A stretch of DNA of 64,000 bases from Maridesulfovibrio sp. (GCF_963667685.1 NZ_OY763932.1:186001-250000), one strand, 5' to 3'. Positions 26,847-38,901 are shown, counted from the first letter of the stretch. Notes: generated by a model not told the origin, from the sequence alone. Numbers and translations are program-made.

Positions 26847-29800
26847 CTATCTTTCGTTAACGAGCAGCGGTTCTTCCTCAAGTTCTTCAAGGAATTTATC
26901 AGCACGTTCAGGCTGGTCAGGAACGACAATATCTGTGCGTGCGTACTTACGGAAACCGGTACCAGCAGGAATAAGTCGACCAACAATGACGTTTTCTTTC
27001 AAGCCGCGCAGATAATCCTTTTTGCCACAAAGAGAAGACTCGGTAAGAACCTTGGTTGTCTCCTGGAATGATGCAGCAGAAATAAAAGACGCGGTAGAAA
27101 GTGAAGCCTGAGTAATACCGAGAACGTGAGTCTGAGCAGTTGCAGGCTTAAGTCCATTGGCGATAGCATCCTGGTTGGTTTCCATGAAACGCTGCTTGTC
27201 CACCTGTTCACCCACAAGAAAATGGGTCTCACCGGGATCAACGATGCTGACCTTCTTGAGCATCTGGCGGACAATAACTTCGATGTGCTTATCGTTAATT
27301 CCAACACCCTGAAAACGGTAAACGTCCTGAATCTCTTCGACCAGAAAGCGTGCGAGATATTTCTCACCCTTTACTTTCAGGATATCGTGCAGTTCAGGCA
27401 GACCTTCAGTCATCAGGTCACCGGCTTCAACGAAGTCGCCTTCCTGTGCAGTGATGTGACGGCCTTTGGGCACGAGATATTCTTTTATTTCACCGACTTC
27501 GGGGGTAACAACAATTTTGCGCTTGCCTTTGGATTCAGGTCCATAGGAGACCACACCATCAATCTCCGAAATGATTCCAAGTTCCTTTGGTTTACGCACT
27601 TCAAACAGCTCCGCAACTCGAGGAAGACCACCAACAATGTCTTTGGTCTTTGAAGTTTCGCGAAGCTTACGGGCGATAACGTCACCAGCATTAACGACAT
27701 TACCGTCCTTAACCATCAAAATCGCTCCAACCGGCAGCGGATAAATCGCTTTCAGGGTGGATCCTGGACGGGTCATGGGTTCACCATCTTCGTCGCAGAT
27801 AGAAATTGAAGGTTTAAAGTTGGTTGTACGGTACTCCTGGATTGTGTAGGTAGCCTGTCCTGTGGCTTCGTCGACACGTTCCTGATAAGTTTTACCTTCA
27901 ACAAGGTCAGTAAACTTAACTGTACCGGTTACTTCTGTGATGAATGGTTCTGCAAGCGGATCCCATTCGGCCAGCGTAGTACCTTGTGTGATCTGCTGAC
28001 CTTCTTCAACAAAGAGTTTTGCACCAAGAGGCAGAACATATTTTTCACGTTCCCTACCCTGCTCGTCCACGATACCGATCTGGCAACTCTTACCGAGAAC
28101 CATCTGATGGCCATCGTTGTTACGGACTGAGCGCATACGGTTCAGAACAACGGAACCGTTATGCTGTGCTTCAAAAGATGACTGCTGAATCTCACGGGAT
28201 GCGGTACCACCGATATGGAAGGTACGCATGGTAAGCTGTGTTCCAGGTTCACCAATGGACTGCGCAGCGATGATACCAACGGTTTCACCAACGTTGACAA
28301 CGTGGCCCCGAGCAAGGTCGCGACCATAACACATGGCGCAAATACCGTGCTTAGAGCGGCAGGTCAGCGGAGAGCGGACAGTCATGGAGTTGATACCGTT
28401 TTCATCAATAATCTTGGCAGCAGCTTCATCAATAAGTGAATCAGCTGGAACAAGAATCTCGCCGGTATCTTCTTTAACAACATCATGAATTGTTACACGT
28501 CCAAGAACTTTTTCCGCCAGTCTTTCCTTGATTTCTCCACCCTTAATGTAGTGGGTCAACTCAAGGCCGTCGACAGTGCGGCAATCATGTTCTGCAATGG
28601 TAACATCCTGAACAACATCAACTAGACGACGGGTCAGGTAACCGGAGTTCGCTGTTTTCAGCGCAGTATCCGCAAGACCTTTACGTGCACCGTGAGTAGA
28701 AATAAAGTACTGCAGAACGGAGAGACCTTCACGGAAAGATGAAGTAATCGGTGTTTCGATAATTTCACCGGAAGGTTTCGCCATCAGACCACGCATACCT
28801 GCGAGCTGACGCATCTGGTCCTGGTTACCTCGAGCACCGGAGTGAGCCATCATGAAGACCGGGTTGAAAGAAGAGTTTGTTTCCTGCTTACCGGTTTTGG
28901 GGTCAACCATGATATCGGTCGACATTTCATTGGTCATCTCAGCTGATACGTCGTTGGTAACTTTTGTCCAAACGTCGACAACCTTGTTGTACTTCTCAGT
29001 ACGGGTAATGATACCTTCACGGTACTGAGATTCAATGTTTTCAACTTCAGCATAAGCGGCATCAAGCAGCCCTGCTTTCTTAGCAGGAATGGTCAGGTCT
29101 TTAACACCGATGGTGATAGCTGCACGAGTAGCGTGCTCATAACCGAGGTCTTTCAGTCGGTCACAAAGAATTACTGTCGCCTTACTGCCGGCAGTGCGGT
29201 ACGCACTTGAGACCAGCTTGGCAATGTTCTTTTTGGTCATGACCACGTTAGCATATTCAAAACCCATTCCTTCAGGAACAAGCTCGCCAACAAGGATACG
29301 ACCGGGAGTGGTTTCGACCAGCTCTCCTTCGATGCGTACCTTGATACGTGCATGCATGCTTACAACACCGGCATCCAATGCGGCAACAACTTCCCATGGA
29401 GCAGTAAAGACCATGCCCTCACCTTTGGAGAAAGAGCGTTCAACAGTCAGATAATAAAGACCGAGAACGATATCCTGTGAAGGGTTGATGATGGGCTGTC
29501 CGTTAGCGGGAGACAGAATGTTGTTTGAAGACATCATCAGAACACGACACTCGATCTGTGCTTCCACAGAAAGAGGAACGTGAACAGCCATCTGGTCACC
29601 GTCAAAGTCAGCGTTGTATGCTGAGCATACCAACGGATGAAGCTGAATCGCCTTACCTTCAACCAGAGTAGGTTCGAAAGACTGGATACCTAAACGGTGA
29701 AGTGTCGGTGCACGGTTAAGCATGATCGGATATTCGCGAACAACGTCATCAAGGATATCCCAAACGACGAGATCTTCACGCTCAACCATCTTTTTGGCGC

Positions 29801-31004
29801 TTTTAATTGTAGTAGCAATCTCTCTACGCTCAAGTTCAGCATAAATAAAAGGCTTAAACAACTCCAGAGCCATCTTTTTAGGAAGACCGCACTGGTGCAA
29901 TTTGAGCTTAGGTCCAACAACAATTACGGAACGACCGGAGTAGTCAACACGCTTACCGAGAAGGTTCTGACGGAAACGACCCTGCTTACCCTTAATCATA
30001 TCAGAAAGGGATTTAAGGGGGCGTCCGTTGGTTCCGGTGATAGCGCGCCCACGGCGACCGTTGTCGAACAATGCGTCAACAGACTCCTGAAGCATACGCT
30101 TTTCGTTGCGGATAATAATATCAGGTGCGCCCAGTTCGATCAGGCGTTTAAGACGATTGTTCCTGTTGATGACACGACGGTAAAGGTCGTTAAGGTCAGA
30201 AGTAGCGAAACGTCCGCCATCAAGAGGAACCAAAGGACGAAGTTCGGGCGGAATAACCGGAACAACATCCATGATCATCCACTGACAATCGTTACCTGAC
30301 TCAAGAAAAGCCTCAACAATCTTAAGACGCTTGGTCAGCTTTTTCTTTTTGGTCTGTGAGCGTGTAGTCAGTGACTCTTCACGAAGTTCGTGTCTCAGTG
30401 CAGGCATATCGATCTGAGCCAGAAGACCTTTAATTGTCTCAGCACCCATTCCCACTTCAATGGCTTCTTCGCCATAGTGGTCGATAACCTGAAAATACTG
30501 GTCTTCAGAAATAATCTGATACTGCTTAAGAGGTGTTTCACCTGGATTAAGCACAATATAGGAATCGAAGTACAACACCTTCTCAAGGTCGGCCATGGTG
30601 ATGTCCAGCAGGGTACCGATCTTGGAAGGAAGGGTCTTCAGAAACCAGATATGGGCTACAGGAGCGGCAAGCTCAATGTGGCCCATGCGTTCACGTCTGA
30701 CTTTGGAAGCGATAACTTCAACACCGCATTTTTCACAAACAATACCACGGTGTTTCATGCGCTTATATTTACCGCAGTTACACTCGTAGTCTTTTACGGG
30801 TCCGAAAATTTTAGCGCAGAAAAGACCATCTCTCTCCGGCTTGAATGTCCTGTAGTTGATGGTCTCGGGCTTCTTAACTTCACCGAAGGACCACTCACGG
30901 ATCTTTTCGGGAGAAGCAATGGAAATCTGAATACCTTTGAGGCCGCGTCCTGCGAGACCTGCGCCGGATGTTCTACGCATAGTGAACAGTTCGTCCAGAC
31001 TCAT
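26847..31004 (-). CDS. rpoC: RNA polymerase beta' subunit
   Basis: 1385 residues. The N-terminal zinc finger shows [19 protein letters not shown]; the catalytic loop [17 protein letters not shown] carries the three Mg-binding Asp residues; the [20 protein letters not shown] (bridge helix/trigger loop) and [14 protein letters not shown] regions are conserved. A second zinc site, [17 protein letters not shown], is present. It starts 63 bases after rpoB, with a GC-rich hairpin in that gap. Confidence 0.98.
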   Translation of the reverse strand: MSLDELFTMRRTSGAGLAGRGLKGIQISIASPEKIREWSFGEVKKPETINYRTFKPERDGLFCAKIFGPVKDYECNCGKYKRMKHRGIVCEKCGVEVIASKVRRERMGHIELAAPVAHIWFLKTLPSKIGTLLDITMADLEKVLYFDSYIVLNPGETPLKQYQIISEDQYFQVIDHYGEEAIEVGMGAETIKGLLAQIDMPALRHELREESLTTRSQTKKKKLTKRLKIVEAFLESGNDCQWMIMDVVPVIPPELRPLVPLDGGRFATSDLNDLYRRVINRNNRLKRLIELGAPDIIIRNEKRMLQESVDALFDNGRRGRAITGTNGRPLKSLSDMIKGKQGRFRQNLLGKRVDYSGRSVIVVGPKLKLHQCGLPKKMALELFKPFIYAELERREIATTIKSAKKMVEREDLVVWDILDDVVREYPIMLNRAPTLHRLGIQSFEPTLVEGKAIQLHPLVCSAYNADFDGDQMAVHVPLSVEAQIECRVLMMSSNNILSPANGQPIINPSQDIVLGLYYLTVERSFSKGEGMVFTAPWEVVAALDAGVVSMHARIKVRIEGELVETTPGRILVGELVPEGMGFEYANVVMTKKNIAKLVSSAYRTAGSKATVILCDRLKDLGYEHATRAAITIGVKDLTIPAKKAGLLDAAYAEVENIESQYREGIITRTEKYNKVVDVWTKVTNDVSAEMTNEMSTDIMVDPKTGKQETNSSFNPVFMMAHSGARGNQDQMRQLAGMRGLMAKPSGEIIETPITSSFREGLSVLQYFISTHGARKGLADTALKTANSGYLTRRLVDVVQDVTIAEHDCRTVDGLELTHYIKGGEIKERLAEKVLGRVTIHDVVKEDTGEILVPADSLIDEAAAKIIDENGINSMTVRSPLTCRSKHGICAMCYGRDLARGHVVNVGETVGIIAAQSIGEPGTQLTMRTFHIGGTASREIQQSSFEAQHNGSVVLNRMRSVRNNDGHQMVLGKSCQIGIVDEQGREREKYVLPLGAKLFVEEGQQITQGTTLAEWDPLAEPFITEVTGTVKFTDLVEGKTYQERVDEATGQATYTIQEYRTTNFKPSISICDEDGEPMTRPGSTLKAIYPLPVGAILMVKDGNVVNAGDVIARKLRETSKTKDIVGGLPRVAELFEVRKPKELGIISEIDGVVSYGPESKGKRKIVVTPEVGEIKEYLVPKGRHITAQEGDFVEAGDLMTEGLPELHDILKVKGEKYLARFLVEEIQDVYRFQGVGINDKHIEVIVRQMLKKVSIVDPGETHFLVGEQVDKQRFMETNQDAIANGLKPATAQTHVLGITQASLSTASFISAASFQETTKVLTESSLCGKKDYLRGLKENVIVGRLIPAGTGFRKYARTDIVVPDQPERADKFLEELEEEPLLVNER

Positions 31005-31038
31005 TAATATACCCCTTACATGAAAAGGTTTATTTAGT

Positions 31039-31063
31039 CGCGGGGGCCTTTTCGACCCCCGCG
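31039..31063. other. GC-rich hairpin in the rpoB-rpoC gap
   Basis: CGCGGGGGCC (31039-31048) pairs with GACCCCCGCG (31054-31063), with one mismatch near the loop. It lies four bases after the rpoB stop on the reverse strand. No U-tract follows, so RNA processing or stability control is more likely than full termination. Confidence 0.6.
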
Positions 31064-31067
31064 TTCA

Positions 31068-34000
31068 TTATTTCTTGTCGGCAGTTTCTTCGACTTCATC
31101 CTGAAGCAGATTAACATCAAGGCCAAGAGACATAAGTTCTTTAACCAGAACGTTAAATGATTCAGGCAGACCGGCTTCAAGGAAGTTATCACCCTTGACG
31201 ATCTTTTCGTACATCTTAACACGTCCAGTTACATCATCGGACTTGACGGTCAGGAATTCCTGAAGCAGGTAGGCTGCGCCGTATGCTTCAAGAGCCCATA
31301 CTTCCATCTCACCGAGACGCTGCCCACCAAACTGTGCCTTACCGCCAAGAGGCTGCTGTGTTACCAGAGAGTAAGGACCGGTGGAACGGGCGTGAATCTT
31401 TTCATCAACAAGGTGGTGCAGCTTGAGGATGTACATTACGCCGACAGTTACGCGGTTGTGGAAAGGATCACCGGTACGTCCGTCGTACAGAGTAACCTTA
31501 CCATCATCGCCAATACCGGTTTTGCCGACCAGATCCCAGATTTCATCTTCGGTAGCTCCGTCGAATACAGGGGTCTTAGTGACAATACCATCGCGTGCTT
31601 TATTTACCGCGAGTCTGAATTCCTCATCATCCAGGGAATCAATAAGTTCATACACATCTTCTGATTCAAATGTGTCCTTGATTTCCTGACGTATAACACC
31701 GAGGGCTTCACCAGTATCAAGCATGTTAGCGAACTTCTGGCCAAGGGCAAGAGCGGCCCAGCCAAGGTGTGTTTCCATAATCTGACCGATGTTCATACGT
31801 GAAGGAACACCAAGGGGGTTCAACACGATATCCATAGGAGTTCCGTTAGCGAAAAACGGCATATCCTGTTCAGGCAGAATGTTGGAGACAACACCCTTGT
31901 TACCATGGCGTCCGGCCATTTTGTCACCTACGCTGAGCTTACGCTTAACAGCGATGTAGACTTTGACCATTTTAATAACGCCCGGGGGCAGATCGTCACC
32001 TTCGGTAACTTTTTCGCGTTTCACATCATAAATACCTTTAATGATGCGAATCTGCTTGTCATATTCTGCGAGCAGCTGCTTAACTGCTTCGTTAGTATCT
32101 TTATCTGCAAAGAGGCCGCCAAGCTTTTTAAGAGGTACTTCAGCAAGGATTTCATCAGTAATAATGTGACCTGCTTCAGCGAGAACCTCACCCTTTCTGC
32201 GACCCATAAGAGTCTGAGAGATCTGCTTGTTCGCGACAACTTCCGCAATTTTAACACGGGTTTTGGCAGTCAGGGATTCGATGTGCTTGCTTTCTTTCAT
32301 ATCATGCTTTGCAAGCTCGAAATCCTCAATATTTTTGGTACGATCGTCTTTTTCACCTGAACGGCGGTTAAAAACTTTAACGTCTACGATAGTACCTTCA
32401 ATTCCCGGCGGAACCTTAAGTGATGTGTTTTTAACATCACGCGCTTTATCACCGAAGATTGCGCGGAGCAGTTTTTCTTCAGGAGTAAGCTGGGTTTCAC
32501 CTTTCGGAGTAATTTTACCGACAAGGATATCATCGGGAGCGATACGGGCACCAAGGCGAATGATACCACATTCGTCAAGGTTGCTGAGCATATCTTCACT
32601 CACGTTGGGAATATCGCGGGTAACTTCTTCGGGTCCAAGCTTTGTATCACGAGCGACGAGTTCGAATTCTTCAATATGAACAGAAGTAAAAACGTCTTCT
32701 TTAACAACGCGCTCGGAAATGAGGATGGAGTCCTCAAAGTTATAACCGCACCAAGGCATGAACGCTACGAGAAGGTTCTTACCAAGAGCAAGCTCACCGT
32801 CTTTGATACCGGGACCGTCAGCAAGGACATCGCCTTTCATGACACGGGTCCCAATGGGCAAACGCGGACGCTGGCCGTAGCAGGAGTTCTGGTTGGACTT
32901 GTGCCACTTCTGAAGTTCGTAATGCTTTACGCCACCGGTATCAGGATAGATGCCGTCATCGTAGCGAACAACAAGACGTTCAGCGTCAACATAGTCAATG
33001 TAACCATCATGTTCTGCGAGAACACAGCTACCGGAATCCTGTGCAACGTTTGCTTCCATGCCGGTACCAACCAGAGGCTGGGAGGTTTTCAGCAGGGGAA
33101 CAGCCTGACGCTGCATGTTGGAACCCATAAGTGCACGGTTAGCATCATCATGCTCAAGGAACGGAATCAGCGCAGCAGAAACTGAAACTGTCTGGCTGGG
33201 GCTGATATCCATAAGAGTGATGTCTTCACGCGGATGCATGGAAACATCACCGTTCAAGCGTGCGGTAACCAGCGGGTTAATAAATGCACCTTCAGCATCA
33301 ATAGGGGCGTTTGCCTGAGCAACAATATGCCCTACTTCGCGGGTTGCATCATAATATAAAATCTCATCAGTCATTTTGGAATCTACAATAGTCCTGTAAG
33401 GACTTTCAATAAAACCAAAATCGTTGACTTTAGAGTAAGTAGTAAGTGACACGATCAGACCAATGTTCGGTCCTTCAGGTGTTTCAATGGGGCAGATACG
33501 TCCGTAATGGGAAACATGTACGTCGCGGACTTCAAAGCCTGCACGTTCACGTGTAAGACCACCGGGTCCCAATGCGGAAAGTCTGCGCTTATGAGTAACT
33601 TCAGAAAGCGGGTTGGTCTGGTCCATGAACTGGGAGAGCTGCGAAGTTCCGAAGAACTCCTTAAGTACAGCTGCAACCGGTTTAGGGTTGATCAGGTCAT
33701 GAGGCATGAGTGTGGCCACTTCCTGGAGGCTCATGCGCTCCTTAATGGCTCTTTCCATGCGAACAAGACCAATGCGGTACTGGTTTTCTACCAGTTCGCC
33801 AACCGGACGCACTCGTCTATTACCGAGGTTATCAATATCATCAGCGGGACCGTGGCTGTCCTTAAGCTTAAGCAGAACCTTAACCGCAGTAAGAATATCT
33901 TCATTGGTCAGGGTGCGCAACTCAAGAGGAGTCTCAATGTTGAGACGAGCGTTCAGCTTGTAACGGCCCACACTGGAGAGATCGTAGTAATCAGAACTGC

Positions 34001-35168
34001 GAAACAGGTTTTCAAAGAAGTTGGCAGCAATCTCAGCAGTGGGCGGAGAGCTGGGGCGCAGTCTGCGGTAAATCTCAATCTGAGCGGATTCAACATCGGT
34101 GGTTTTATCCAACATCATGGAATCACGAAGTGCGGAAGAAACATCTGCACCCTGGGTGTGAAGAACTTTAACGTTCTTAAGACCAACTTCCATAATGCGA
34201 TCAAAAATCTCTTCAGTAATTTCGTCCGCTGCCTCAGCAATCACTTCCCCGGTATCAGGATCAGTGATGTCATTAAATGCGAACTGCCCAACCAGAGATT
34301 TTGGATCCACTTCAATATATTCAATTCCGCCGCGGACAAGCTTCTTCCAACCGAACTTGGTAACCAGTTTATCGCGAGGGATGATGACATTGCCATCTTC
34401 GAGAGACAAGTCAACCCAGGCATTTTCCTTACGGTACTGACTTTCAACGACCTTGCGGCGCACAATGTGGCGGTCAATCTGGTACTCTTCTACATCATAG
34501 TAGTAGTCGAGAATGTCCTGCTTGGAGAGGCCCATAGCCTTAAGCAGTACGGTCGCAGGCATTTTGCGGCGACGGTCGATGCGCACGTAAAGAATGTCTT
34601 TGTGGTCGAAATCGAAATCCAGCCAGGAACCGCGCATCGGAATAATGCGGCAGCTATAAAGAACCCTACGACTGGTGTGAGTCTTACCGGAATCATGTTC
34701 GAAGATGATACCGGGAGAACGCTGCAACTGGTTAACAATTACACGTTCAGTACCATTTATAATAAAGGTTCCCTGCTCACTCATAAGCGGCACGGTTCCG
34801 AAATAAATATCCTGCTCTTTAATGTCGCGGATAGTTCTGCTTTCGGTCTCTTCATCTACGTCGAAAACGACAAGGCGTACCTTGATACGGATAGGGGCTT
34901 CGTAAGTGAGTCCCTTGGAGATACACTCGTCCATATCGTATTTGGGCTCGCCGATGTCATAACTGACGTATTCAAGGCTTGCAGTTTTATTGAAGTCTTC
35001 AATCGGAAAAACCGAACGAAAAACCCCTTCGAGACCGACATCTGCCCGACTTGCGGGTGCAACGCCTTCCTGAAGAAATTTTTTGAAGGAATCCACCTGC
35101 AGTTCAAGCAAGTGGGGAATCGGCAGAGTAACTTTGATCTTTCCAAATATTTTTCTGAGCTGACCCAT
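31068..35168 (-). CDS. rpoB: RNA polymerase beta subunit
   Basis: 1366 residues. The rifampicin-pocket segment [20 protein letters not shown] then [20 protein letters not shown] matches the wild-type, drug-sensitive pattern. C-terminal [20 protein letters not shown] is diagnostic. It is transcribed with rplL upstream, but a candidate promoter and a stem-loop lie in the 302-base gap between them. Confidence 0.98.
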   Translation of the reverse strand: MGQLRKIFGKIKVTLPIPHLLELQVDSFKKFLQEGVAPASRADVGLEGVFRSVFPIEDFNKTASLEYVSYDIGEPKYDMDECISKGLTYEAPIRIKVRLVVFDVDEETESRTIRDIKEQDIYFGTVPLMSEQGTFIINGTERVIVNQLQRSPGIIFEHDSGKTHTSRRVLYSCRIIPMRGSWLDFDFDHKDILYVRIDRRRKMPATVLLKAMGLSKQDILDYYYDVEEYQIDRHIVRRKVVESQYRKENAWVDLSLEDGNVIIPRDKLVTKFGWKKLVRGGIEYIEVDPKSLVGQFAFNDITDPDTGEVIAEAADEITEEIFDRIMEVGLKNVKVLHTQGADVSSALRDSMMLDKTTDVESAQIEIYRRLRPSSPPTAEIAANFFENLFRSSDYYDLSSVGRYKLNARLNIETPLELRTLTNEDILTAVKVLLKLKDSHGPADDIDNLGNRRVRPVGELVENQYRIGLVRMERAIKERMSLQEVATLMPHDLINPKPVAAVLKEFFGTSQLSQFMDQTNPLSEVTHKRRLSALGPGGLTRERAGFEVRDVHVSHYGRICPIETPEGPNIGLIVSLTTYSKVNDFGFIESPYRTIVDSKMTDEILYYDATREVGHIVAQANAPIDAEGAFINPLVTARLNGDVSMHPREDITLMDISPSQTVSVSAALIPFLEHDDANRALMGSNMQRQAVPLLKTSQPLVGTGMEANVAQDSGSCVLAEHDGYIDYVDAERLVVRYDDGIYPDTGGVKHYELQKWHKSNQNSCYGQRPRLPIGTRVMKGDVLADGPGIKDGELALGKNLLVAFMPWCGYNFEDSILISERVVKEDVFTSVHIEEFELVARDTKLGPEEVTRDIPNVSEDMLSNLDECGIIRLGARIAPDDILVGKITPKGETQLTPEEKLLRAIFGDKARDVKNTSLKVPPGIEGTIVDVKVFNRRSGEKDDRTKNIEDFELAKHDMKESKHIESLTAKTRVKIAEVVANKQISQTLMGRRKGEVLAEAGHIITDEILAEVPLKKLGGLFADKDTNEAVKQLLAEYDKQIRIIKGIYDVKREKVTEGDDLPPGVIKMVKVYIAVKRKLSVGDKMAGRHGNKGVVSNILPEQDMPFFANGTPMDIVLNPLGVPSRMNIGQIMETHLGWAALALGQKFANMLDTGEALGVIRQEIKDTFESEDVYELIDSLDDEEFRLAVNKARDGIVTKTPVFDGATEDEIWDLVGKTGIGDDGKVTLYDGRTGDPFHNRVTVGVMYILKLHHLVDEKIHARSTGPYSLVTQQPLGGKAQFGGQRLGEMEVWALEAYGAAYLLQEFLTVKSDDVTGRVKMYEKIVKGDNFLEAGLPESFNVLVKELMSLGLDVNLLQDEVEETADKK

Positions 35169-35470
35169 CGTATCCTCATCAAGTGAGAAGGTTAGGGTTG
35201 GAATGAAGCAATTTGACGAACATCAACCAATAAATAGTCAGTTACAAGTCAAAAAGTACAAGATAAACGTAGGCGGCAGAACAACATGCCTGAAAAGAAA
35301 TTTTTATAAGGTTTATTTTGATCGCGCTAAAAGATCCGGCTGCGCCTTTTCCGAATCCTATCAAAATAATTGATCAGGCCATTTTGTCAATCTTTTTAAC
35401 AGCGAGAAGAGCGCAACCCCGTTTTACAGGGGTTTGCGCTCCTCTTACTATAGCGATAAATTCGCTTGAA
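35169..35470 (-). other. 302-base rplL-rpoB gap with attenuator-like hairpin and candidate promoter
   Basis: No gene is seen. Near the rplL end, GAGCGCAACCCC (35409-35420) pairs with GGGGTTTGCGCTC (35429-35441, one bulge), with only a weak T-tract on the reverse strand, so partial termination is likely. TTATTTTGAT (35313-35322) is inversely repeated at 35360-35369. Such a gap classically sets the rpoBC level below that of L7/L12. Confidence 0.6.
35363..35390 (-). promoter_or_regulatory. Candidate promoter for rpoB-rpoC
   Basis: TTGACA (35390-35385), a 16-base spacer and TATTTT (35368-35363) on the reverse strand. It lies just past the attenuator-like stem and about 195 bases before rpoB. The -10 sits in one arm of a ten-base inverted repeat. 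Confidence 0.4.
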
Positions 35471-35857
35471 TTACTTCATTTCGGCTTCAGCACCGGCTTC
35501 TTCAAGCTGCTTGAGAGCTTCTTCAGCTTCTGCTTTTTCAACGCCTTCTTTGATAGCTGCGGGAGCTTCGTCAACTTTAGCTTTAGCTTCTTTGAGGCCG
35601 AGACCGGTCAGAGCGCGAACAGCTTTGATAACTGCAATCTTGTTGCCGCCAGCGGACTTCAGGATTACGTCAAATTCAGTCTGCTCTTCACCTGCACCAG
35701 CATCGCCGCCAGCTGCGGGCATTGCTGCTACTGCTGCTACGGGAGCTGCAGCGGAAACGCCGAATTTGTCTTCAAGTTCTTTGATGAACTCGGAGAGTTC
35801 GAGAACAGTCATGTTGGCAATAAATTCAACTACCTGATCTTTGGTGATATCTGCCAT
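35471..35857 (-). CDS. rplL: 50S ribosomal protein L7/L12
   Basis: 128 residues. The N-terminal dimerisation helix [20 protein letters not shown], an Ala/Gly-rich hinge, and the C-terminal factor-binding domain [20 protein letters not shown] with [16 protein letters not shown]. The protein ends in an acidic [10 protein letters not shown] tail longer than in E. coli. L12 multimers on L10 recruit elongation factors. It starts 47 bases after rplJ. Confidence 0.98.
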   Translation of the reverse strand: MADITKDQVVEFIANMTVLELSEFIKELEDKFGVSAAAPVAAVAAMPAAGGDAGAGEEQTEFDVILKSAGGNKIAVIKAVRALTGLGLKEAKAKVDEAPAAIKEGVEKAEAEEALKQLEEAGAEAEMK

Positions 35858-35904
35858 GGAAATTTCCTCCTGGGAATATACTTTGATTTGCCTTGACTAG
35901 GCTG

Positions 35905-36426
35905 TTACGCAGCTTCTTTCTGATCTTTCAATGCAGTCAGAACGTTGAGGAAGCCACGGGGGACATTTGCGAGCAAGCTCACAAAGTTGGTAGGTACAGC
36001 ATTCATTGTACCCAGAGTTTTGCCGAGGAGCTCTTCCTTGCTCGGAAGCTTGGAAAGCGCCTTCACGCCATCTTCGTCAAGATATTTGCCCTCAAGGGAT
36101 GCGAAACGCATATCGAAAGTCTTGCTTTCTTTTGCGAAGTCAGCGACTGCCTTTGCTGCAGCAACAGGATCATCATATCCAGTTACAATAGCGCAGTTTT
36201 CCTTGAATCTGTCAGCCAGTACTTCATGATCAGTACCAGTAAAAGCCAACCGGGCCAGAGTGTTCTTGACTACTTGGCAATCGACACCGACATTACGCAG
36301 GTTAGCGCGGAGCTGAGTAAACTCTTCCACACCAAGACCTTTAAAGTCAGTAACGATGGCAATACTCGCCCTTTCAGCTTTTTCTTTAAGCTGCTCGATA
36401 ATCTGGGCTTTTTCTTGCCTGTTCAC
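35905..36426 (-). CDS. rplJ: 50S ribosomal protein L10
   Basis: 173 residues from a GTG at 36426 ([20 protein letters not shown]), chosen because TAGGAG lies at the right spacing. The frame stays open upstream into the regulatory leader, but that part is not L10-like. [20 protein letters not shown] and [11 protein letters not shown] are L10 signatures. L10 is the base of the L12 stalk and represses its own operon by binding its leader, which is well preserved here. Confidence 0.95.
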   Translation of the reverse strand: MNRQEKAQIIEQLKEKAERASIAIVTDFKGLGVEEFTQLRANLRNVGVDCQVVKNTLARLAFTGTDHEVLADRFKENCAIVTGYDDPVAAAKAVADFAKESKTFDMRFASLEGKYLDEDGVKALSKLPSKEELLGKTLGTMNAVPTNFVSLLANVPRGFLNVLTALKDQKEAA

Positions 36427-36429
36427 CTT

Positions 36430-36542
36430 AACACTCCTAATGATTTGACCCGGAAAGCAAGTCAAAGTGTTGTCTAAGCAGGATATTAAGGGACCATCCC
36501 CCCTGCCGTCTTCGACTAAACTTCCCGTGTATTTATACATCA
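36430..36542 (-). promoter_or_regulatory. L10 (rplJ) autoregulatory leader
   Basis: The reverse strand between rplA and rplJ contains GTCGAAGACGGCAGG, followed about 18 bases later by CCTGCTTAGAC. These segments pair (GGCAGG/CCTGCT) around a kink-turn-like internal loop. This is the arrangement of the bacterial L10 leader (Rfam L10_leader) bound by the L10-L12 complex. The call is by eye. Confidence 0.75.
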
Positions 36543-36544
36543 AG

Positions 36545-36564
36545 GGCCGTCCTTGCGGACGGCC
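36545..36564 (-). other. Perfect GNRA-capped hairpin after rplA
   Basis: GGCCGTCC and GGACGGCC flank a GCAA tetraloop on the reverse strand, ten bases after the rplA stop. No U-tract follows. It likely marks an mRNA processing or partial termination point ahead of the L10 leader. Confidence 0.7.
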
Positions 36565-36573
36565 TATGACGAT

Positions 36574-37278
36574 TTAGGACTCAGAATACTTTCTTGCTGC
36601 CAGAGGATCAATTTTGAAACCTGGTCCCATGGTGGTAGCTACGGCAACTGCCTTCATGTAGGTACCTTTTGCGGAAGAAGGTTTCAATTTGTTCACTGCT
36701 TCCATCAGAGCTTTGAGGTTCTCAAGAAGCTTTTCAGCTCCAAAAGAAACTTTACCGATGGGCGCATGCAGAACACCGGCTTTATCAACCTTGAATTCTA
36801 CACGTCCAGCTTTAAGTTCAGTTACAGCGTTAGCCACATCAAAAGTAACGGTGCCGGTCTTGGCGTTAGGCATCAGACCACGGGGTCCGAGTACACGGCC
36901 GATCTGACCGACTTTAGCCATCATGTCAGGAGTTGCGATAGCTTTATCGAAATCCAACCATCCGTCCTTGACTTTAGCAACTAGGTCGTCGCCGCCGACA
37001 AAGTCAGCGCCAGCTTCCTTGGCTTCCGCTTCTTTTTCCCCATTCACGAAGCAAGCAATTCTTACTTCTTTACCAAGACCGTTGGGCAGGGATACTGCAC
37101 CGCGGATCATCTGGTCAGAGTATTTGGGGTCTACGCCGAGGTTGATGGCAACATCAACAGTCTCGTCGAATTTGGCATATGCCTTTTCTACAGCAGAAGC
37201 TACCGCCTGTTCAACGGTCAGACCGATCTGTTCGGTACCTTCTGTTGCTTTTCTATATTTTTTTCCGTGCTTAGGCAT
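36574..37278 (-). CDS. rplA: 50S ribosomal protein L1
   Basis: 234 residues. [20 protein letters not shown] and the core [40 protein letters not shown] is the L1 signature. L1 forms the E-site stalk and in E. coli represses rplK-rplA. A hairpin before rplK (37745-37762) is a possible but unproven target. Confidence 0.98.
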   Translation of the reverse strand: MPKHGKKYRKATEGTEQIGLTVEQAVASAVEKAYAKFDETVDVAINLGVDPKYSDQMIRGAVSLPNGLGKEVRIACFVNGEKEAEAKEAGADFVGGDDLVAKVKDGWLDFDKAIATPDMMAKVGQIGRVLGPRGLMPNAKTGTVTFDVANAVTELKAGRVEFKVDKAGVLHAPIGKVSFGAEKLLENLKALMEAVNKLKPSSAKGTYMKAVAVATTMGPGFKIDPLAARKYSES

Positions 37279-37294
37279 GATCTATTCCCCTTAC

Positions 37295-37720
37295 CTATTC
37301 TGTGACTTCAATGCCCATACTGCGGGCTGTTCCCATGATGGATTTCATGGCAGCTTCAGTATCAGCAGCGGTCAGGTCGGGAGCTTTAAGCTCAGCAATT
37401 TCTTTAACCTGAGCTATGGTTACTTTACCGACCTTGTTCTTGTTAGGCTCGCCGGAACCTTTCTGCAGCTTTGCAGCCTTGAGCAGGAGGGTTGATGCCG
37501 GCGGAGTCTTGGTAATGAAGGAAAATGATCTGTCTTGGTAGACAGTGATGATCACCGGGATGATCATGCCCTTCTGATCCTGCGTTTTAGCGTTGAACGC
37601 CTTGCAGAATTCCATTATATTTACACCGTGCTGACCGAGTGCAGGACCGACCGGTGGGGACGGATTTGCAGCGCCAGCAGGTATCTGAAGCTTGATTTTG
37701 CCTATTTCTTTCTTGGCCAT
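37295..37720 (-). CDS. rplK: 50S ribosomal protein L11
   Basis: 141 residues. [20 protein letters not shown] and [19 protein letters not shown] are L11 hallmarks; [20 protein letters not shown] lies in the thiostrepton/GTPase-centre region. L11 is needed for RelA activation in the stringent response. It starts 16 bases after rplA's upstream boundary in the usual rplK-rplA order. Confidence 0.98.
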   Translation of the reverse strand: MAKKEIGKIKLQIPAGAANPSPPVGPALGQHGVNIMEFCKAFNAKTQDQKGMIIPVIITVYQDRSFSFITKTPPASTLLLKAAKLQKGSGEPNKNKVGKVTIAQVKEIAELKAPDLTAADTEAAMKSIMGTARSMGIEVTE

Positions 37721-37744
37721 CGCTTTATGTCCTATATTAAATTC

Positions 37745-37762
37745 CAGTGAGGATACTCACTG
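37745..37762. promoter_or_regulatory. Hairpin in the nusG-rplK gap
   Basis: CAGTGAG and CTCACTG (37745-37751, 37756-37762) enclose a four-base loop, about 25 bases upstream of the rplK start on the reverse strand. It is a candidate L1-binding or attenuation element; no U-tract is present. Confidence 0.4.
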
Positions 37763-37794
37763 TCGGAAATGAATATGCAGCAGTGCGGTCAGGA

Positions 37795-38355
37795 CTACCC
37801 TTTGGTTACCTGAACGAAGTCAAGTTCCACCGGGGTCTGGCGGCCGAAAATGGAGACTGACACCCGAAGCTTGCCTTTATCGTAGTTGACATCTTCTACA
37901 ACGCCGTTGAAACCGCTGAAAGGTCCATCGATGACCCTGACTTCATCGCCACGATCAAAGTTGAACTTGGGTCTCGGCTGTTCCTGACGGTCTTCCATCA
38001 GGCTCAGGATTTTGGCTGCTTCGCTGTCGCGCATTGGAGTCGGGCGGTTTTTGCCACCAATAAATCCGGTAACACGAGGGATAGACTGGATGAGATGCCA
38101 TGACTCATCCTCCATGATCATTTTGATCATGACATAACCAGGATAAAATTTCCTGGTAGATGTTCTTTTTTCCCCTTTAACCAGCTCGACTACTTTTTCC
38201 GTGGGAACGACGACTTCTTCGATCAGTCCTTTGTCCTGACCAGTCCTCATCATCTCACGGACAGTCTGCTCAACCCGCTGTTCAAAACCTGAATAGGTAT
38301 GAACAATGTACCAACGGGCCTTCCTTCCCTGAGGTTTTTCAGCGTCTGCGTTCAT
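37795..38355 (-). CDS. nusG: Transcription termination/antitermination protein NusG
   Basis: 186 residues. RWYIVHTYSGFEQRVEQTVR opens the NGN domain, followed by RKFYPGYVMIKMIMEDESWH and TGFIGG. The C-terminal KOW domain is FDRGDEVRVIDGPFSGFNGV. NusG couples RNA polymerase to Rho and ribosomes. It follows secE by 26 bases, the canonical secE-nusG-rplK order. Confidence 0.97.
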   Translation of the reverse strand: MNADAEKPQGRKARWYIVHTYSGFEQRVEQTVREMMRTGQDKGLIEEVVVPTEKVVELVKGEKRTSTRKFYPGYVMIKMIMEDESWHLIQSIPRVTGFIGGKNRPTPMRDSEAAKILSLMEDRQEQPRPKFNFDRGDEVRVIDGPFSGFNGVVEDVNYDKGKLRVSVSIFGRQTPVELDFVQVTKG

Positions 38356-38381
38356 GGAGCTCTTTCCTTATTACGGGTTAT

Positions 38382-38633
38382 TTAAGACAGGATTGTCTCA
38401 ACAAGCTTGCTGAGACCCATGTCAACAACACCCAGAAACAGCGACATGACTACGACAAGGACCAAGACGGCGGTACAGGTCTGTATAGTCTCTTTCTGAG
38501 TAGGCCATACGACCTTCTTCATTTCGACCTTGGACTGCTCAAAGAATTCGGTGAACTGTTTAATTTTTCCACCGCTTACCTGAGATTCAGTCTTTGTCTG
38601 AACTCCCGCACCTTTATTTTTTTTCTTGGCCAT
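38382..38633 (-). CDS. secE: Preprotein translocase subunit SecE
   Basis: 83 residues from the ATG at 38633 (MAKKKNKGAG). An ATG four codons upstream is in frame, but the GGGA at its second codon is better placed for the later start. The conserved amphipathic KVEMKKVVWPTQKETIQTCT leads into a single C-terminal transmembrane helix. SecE clamps SecY. It sits between tRNA-Trp and nusG, as in many bacteria. Confidence 0.93.
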   Translation of the reverse strand: MAKKKNKGAGVQTKTESQVSGGKIKQFTEFFEQSKVEMKKVVWPTQKETIQTCTAVLVLVVVMSLFLGVVDMGLSKLVETILS

Positions 38634-38653
38634 ATTGATTCCCATAAATGAAG

Positions 38654-38730
38654 TGGCAGGCCAGGAGGGATTCGAACCCCCAGCATTCGGTTTTGGAGAC
38701 CGACGTTCTAGCCGTTGGAACTACTGGCCT
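38654..38730 (-). tRNA. tRNA-Trp (CCA anticodon)
   Basis: The reverse strand AGGCCAGTAGTTCCAACGGC... folds into a cloverleaf with acceptor AGGCCAG/CTGGCCT, anticodon stem CGGTCT-CCA-AAACCG and T-arm GGGGGTTCGAATCCC(TC). The 3' CCA is encoded. It lies between rpmG and secE, a common location. Confidence 0.95.
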
Positions 38731-38745
38731 GCTTATTTATAGAAA

Positions 38746-38895
38746 CTACTTGGACTCTCTGTGAAGAGTATGCTTCTTATCAAAAGGGCAATACTTCTTC
38801 AGTTCGATACGACCAGTAGTATTCTTCTTGTTCTTCATCGTCGAATAGTTACGACGCTTACACTCGGTGCACTGCATCTGAACTTTGACACGCAT
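38746..38895 (-). CDS. rpmG: 50S ribosomal protein L33
   Basis: A 49-residue ORF read directly: [20 protein letters not shown], then the [20 protein letters not shown] block. C9, C12 and C36 are kept, but D39 stands where the fourth cysteine of a CPxC zinc knuckle would be, so zinc binding is uncertain. It lies six bases after tuf and just before tRNA-Trp. Confidence 0.93.
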   Translation of the reverse strand: MRVKVQMQCTECKRRNYSTMKNKKNTTGRIELKKYCPFDKKHTLHRESK

Positions 38896-38901
38896 GATGT
38901 C

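Noticed and set aside
31792-34400. Rifampicin or streptomycin resistance changes in rpoB and rpsL
   Set aside because: The drug-pocket residues in both proteins match the usual wild-type pattern.
33507-35186. 559-codon open frame on the forward strand
   Set aside because: Antisense to rpoB, with no family resemblance.
36427-36543. 39-residue N-terminal extension of L10
   Set aside because: This DNA is the L10-binding leader; a well-spaced ribosome-binding site supports the GTG at 36426.
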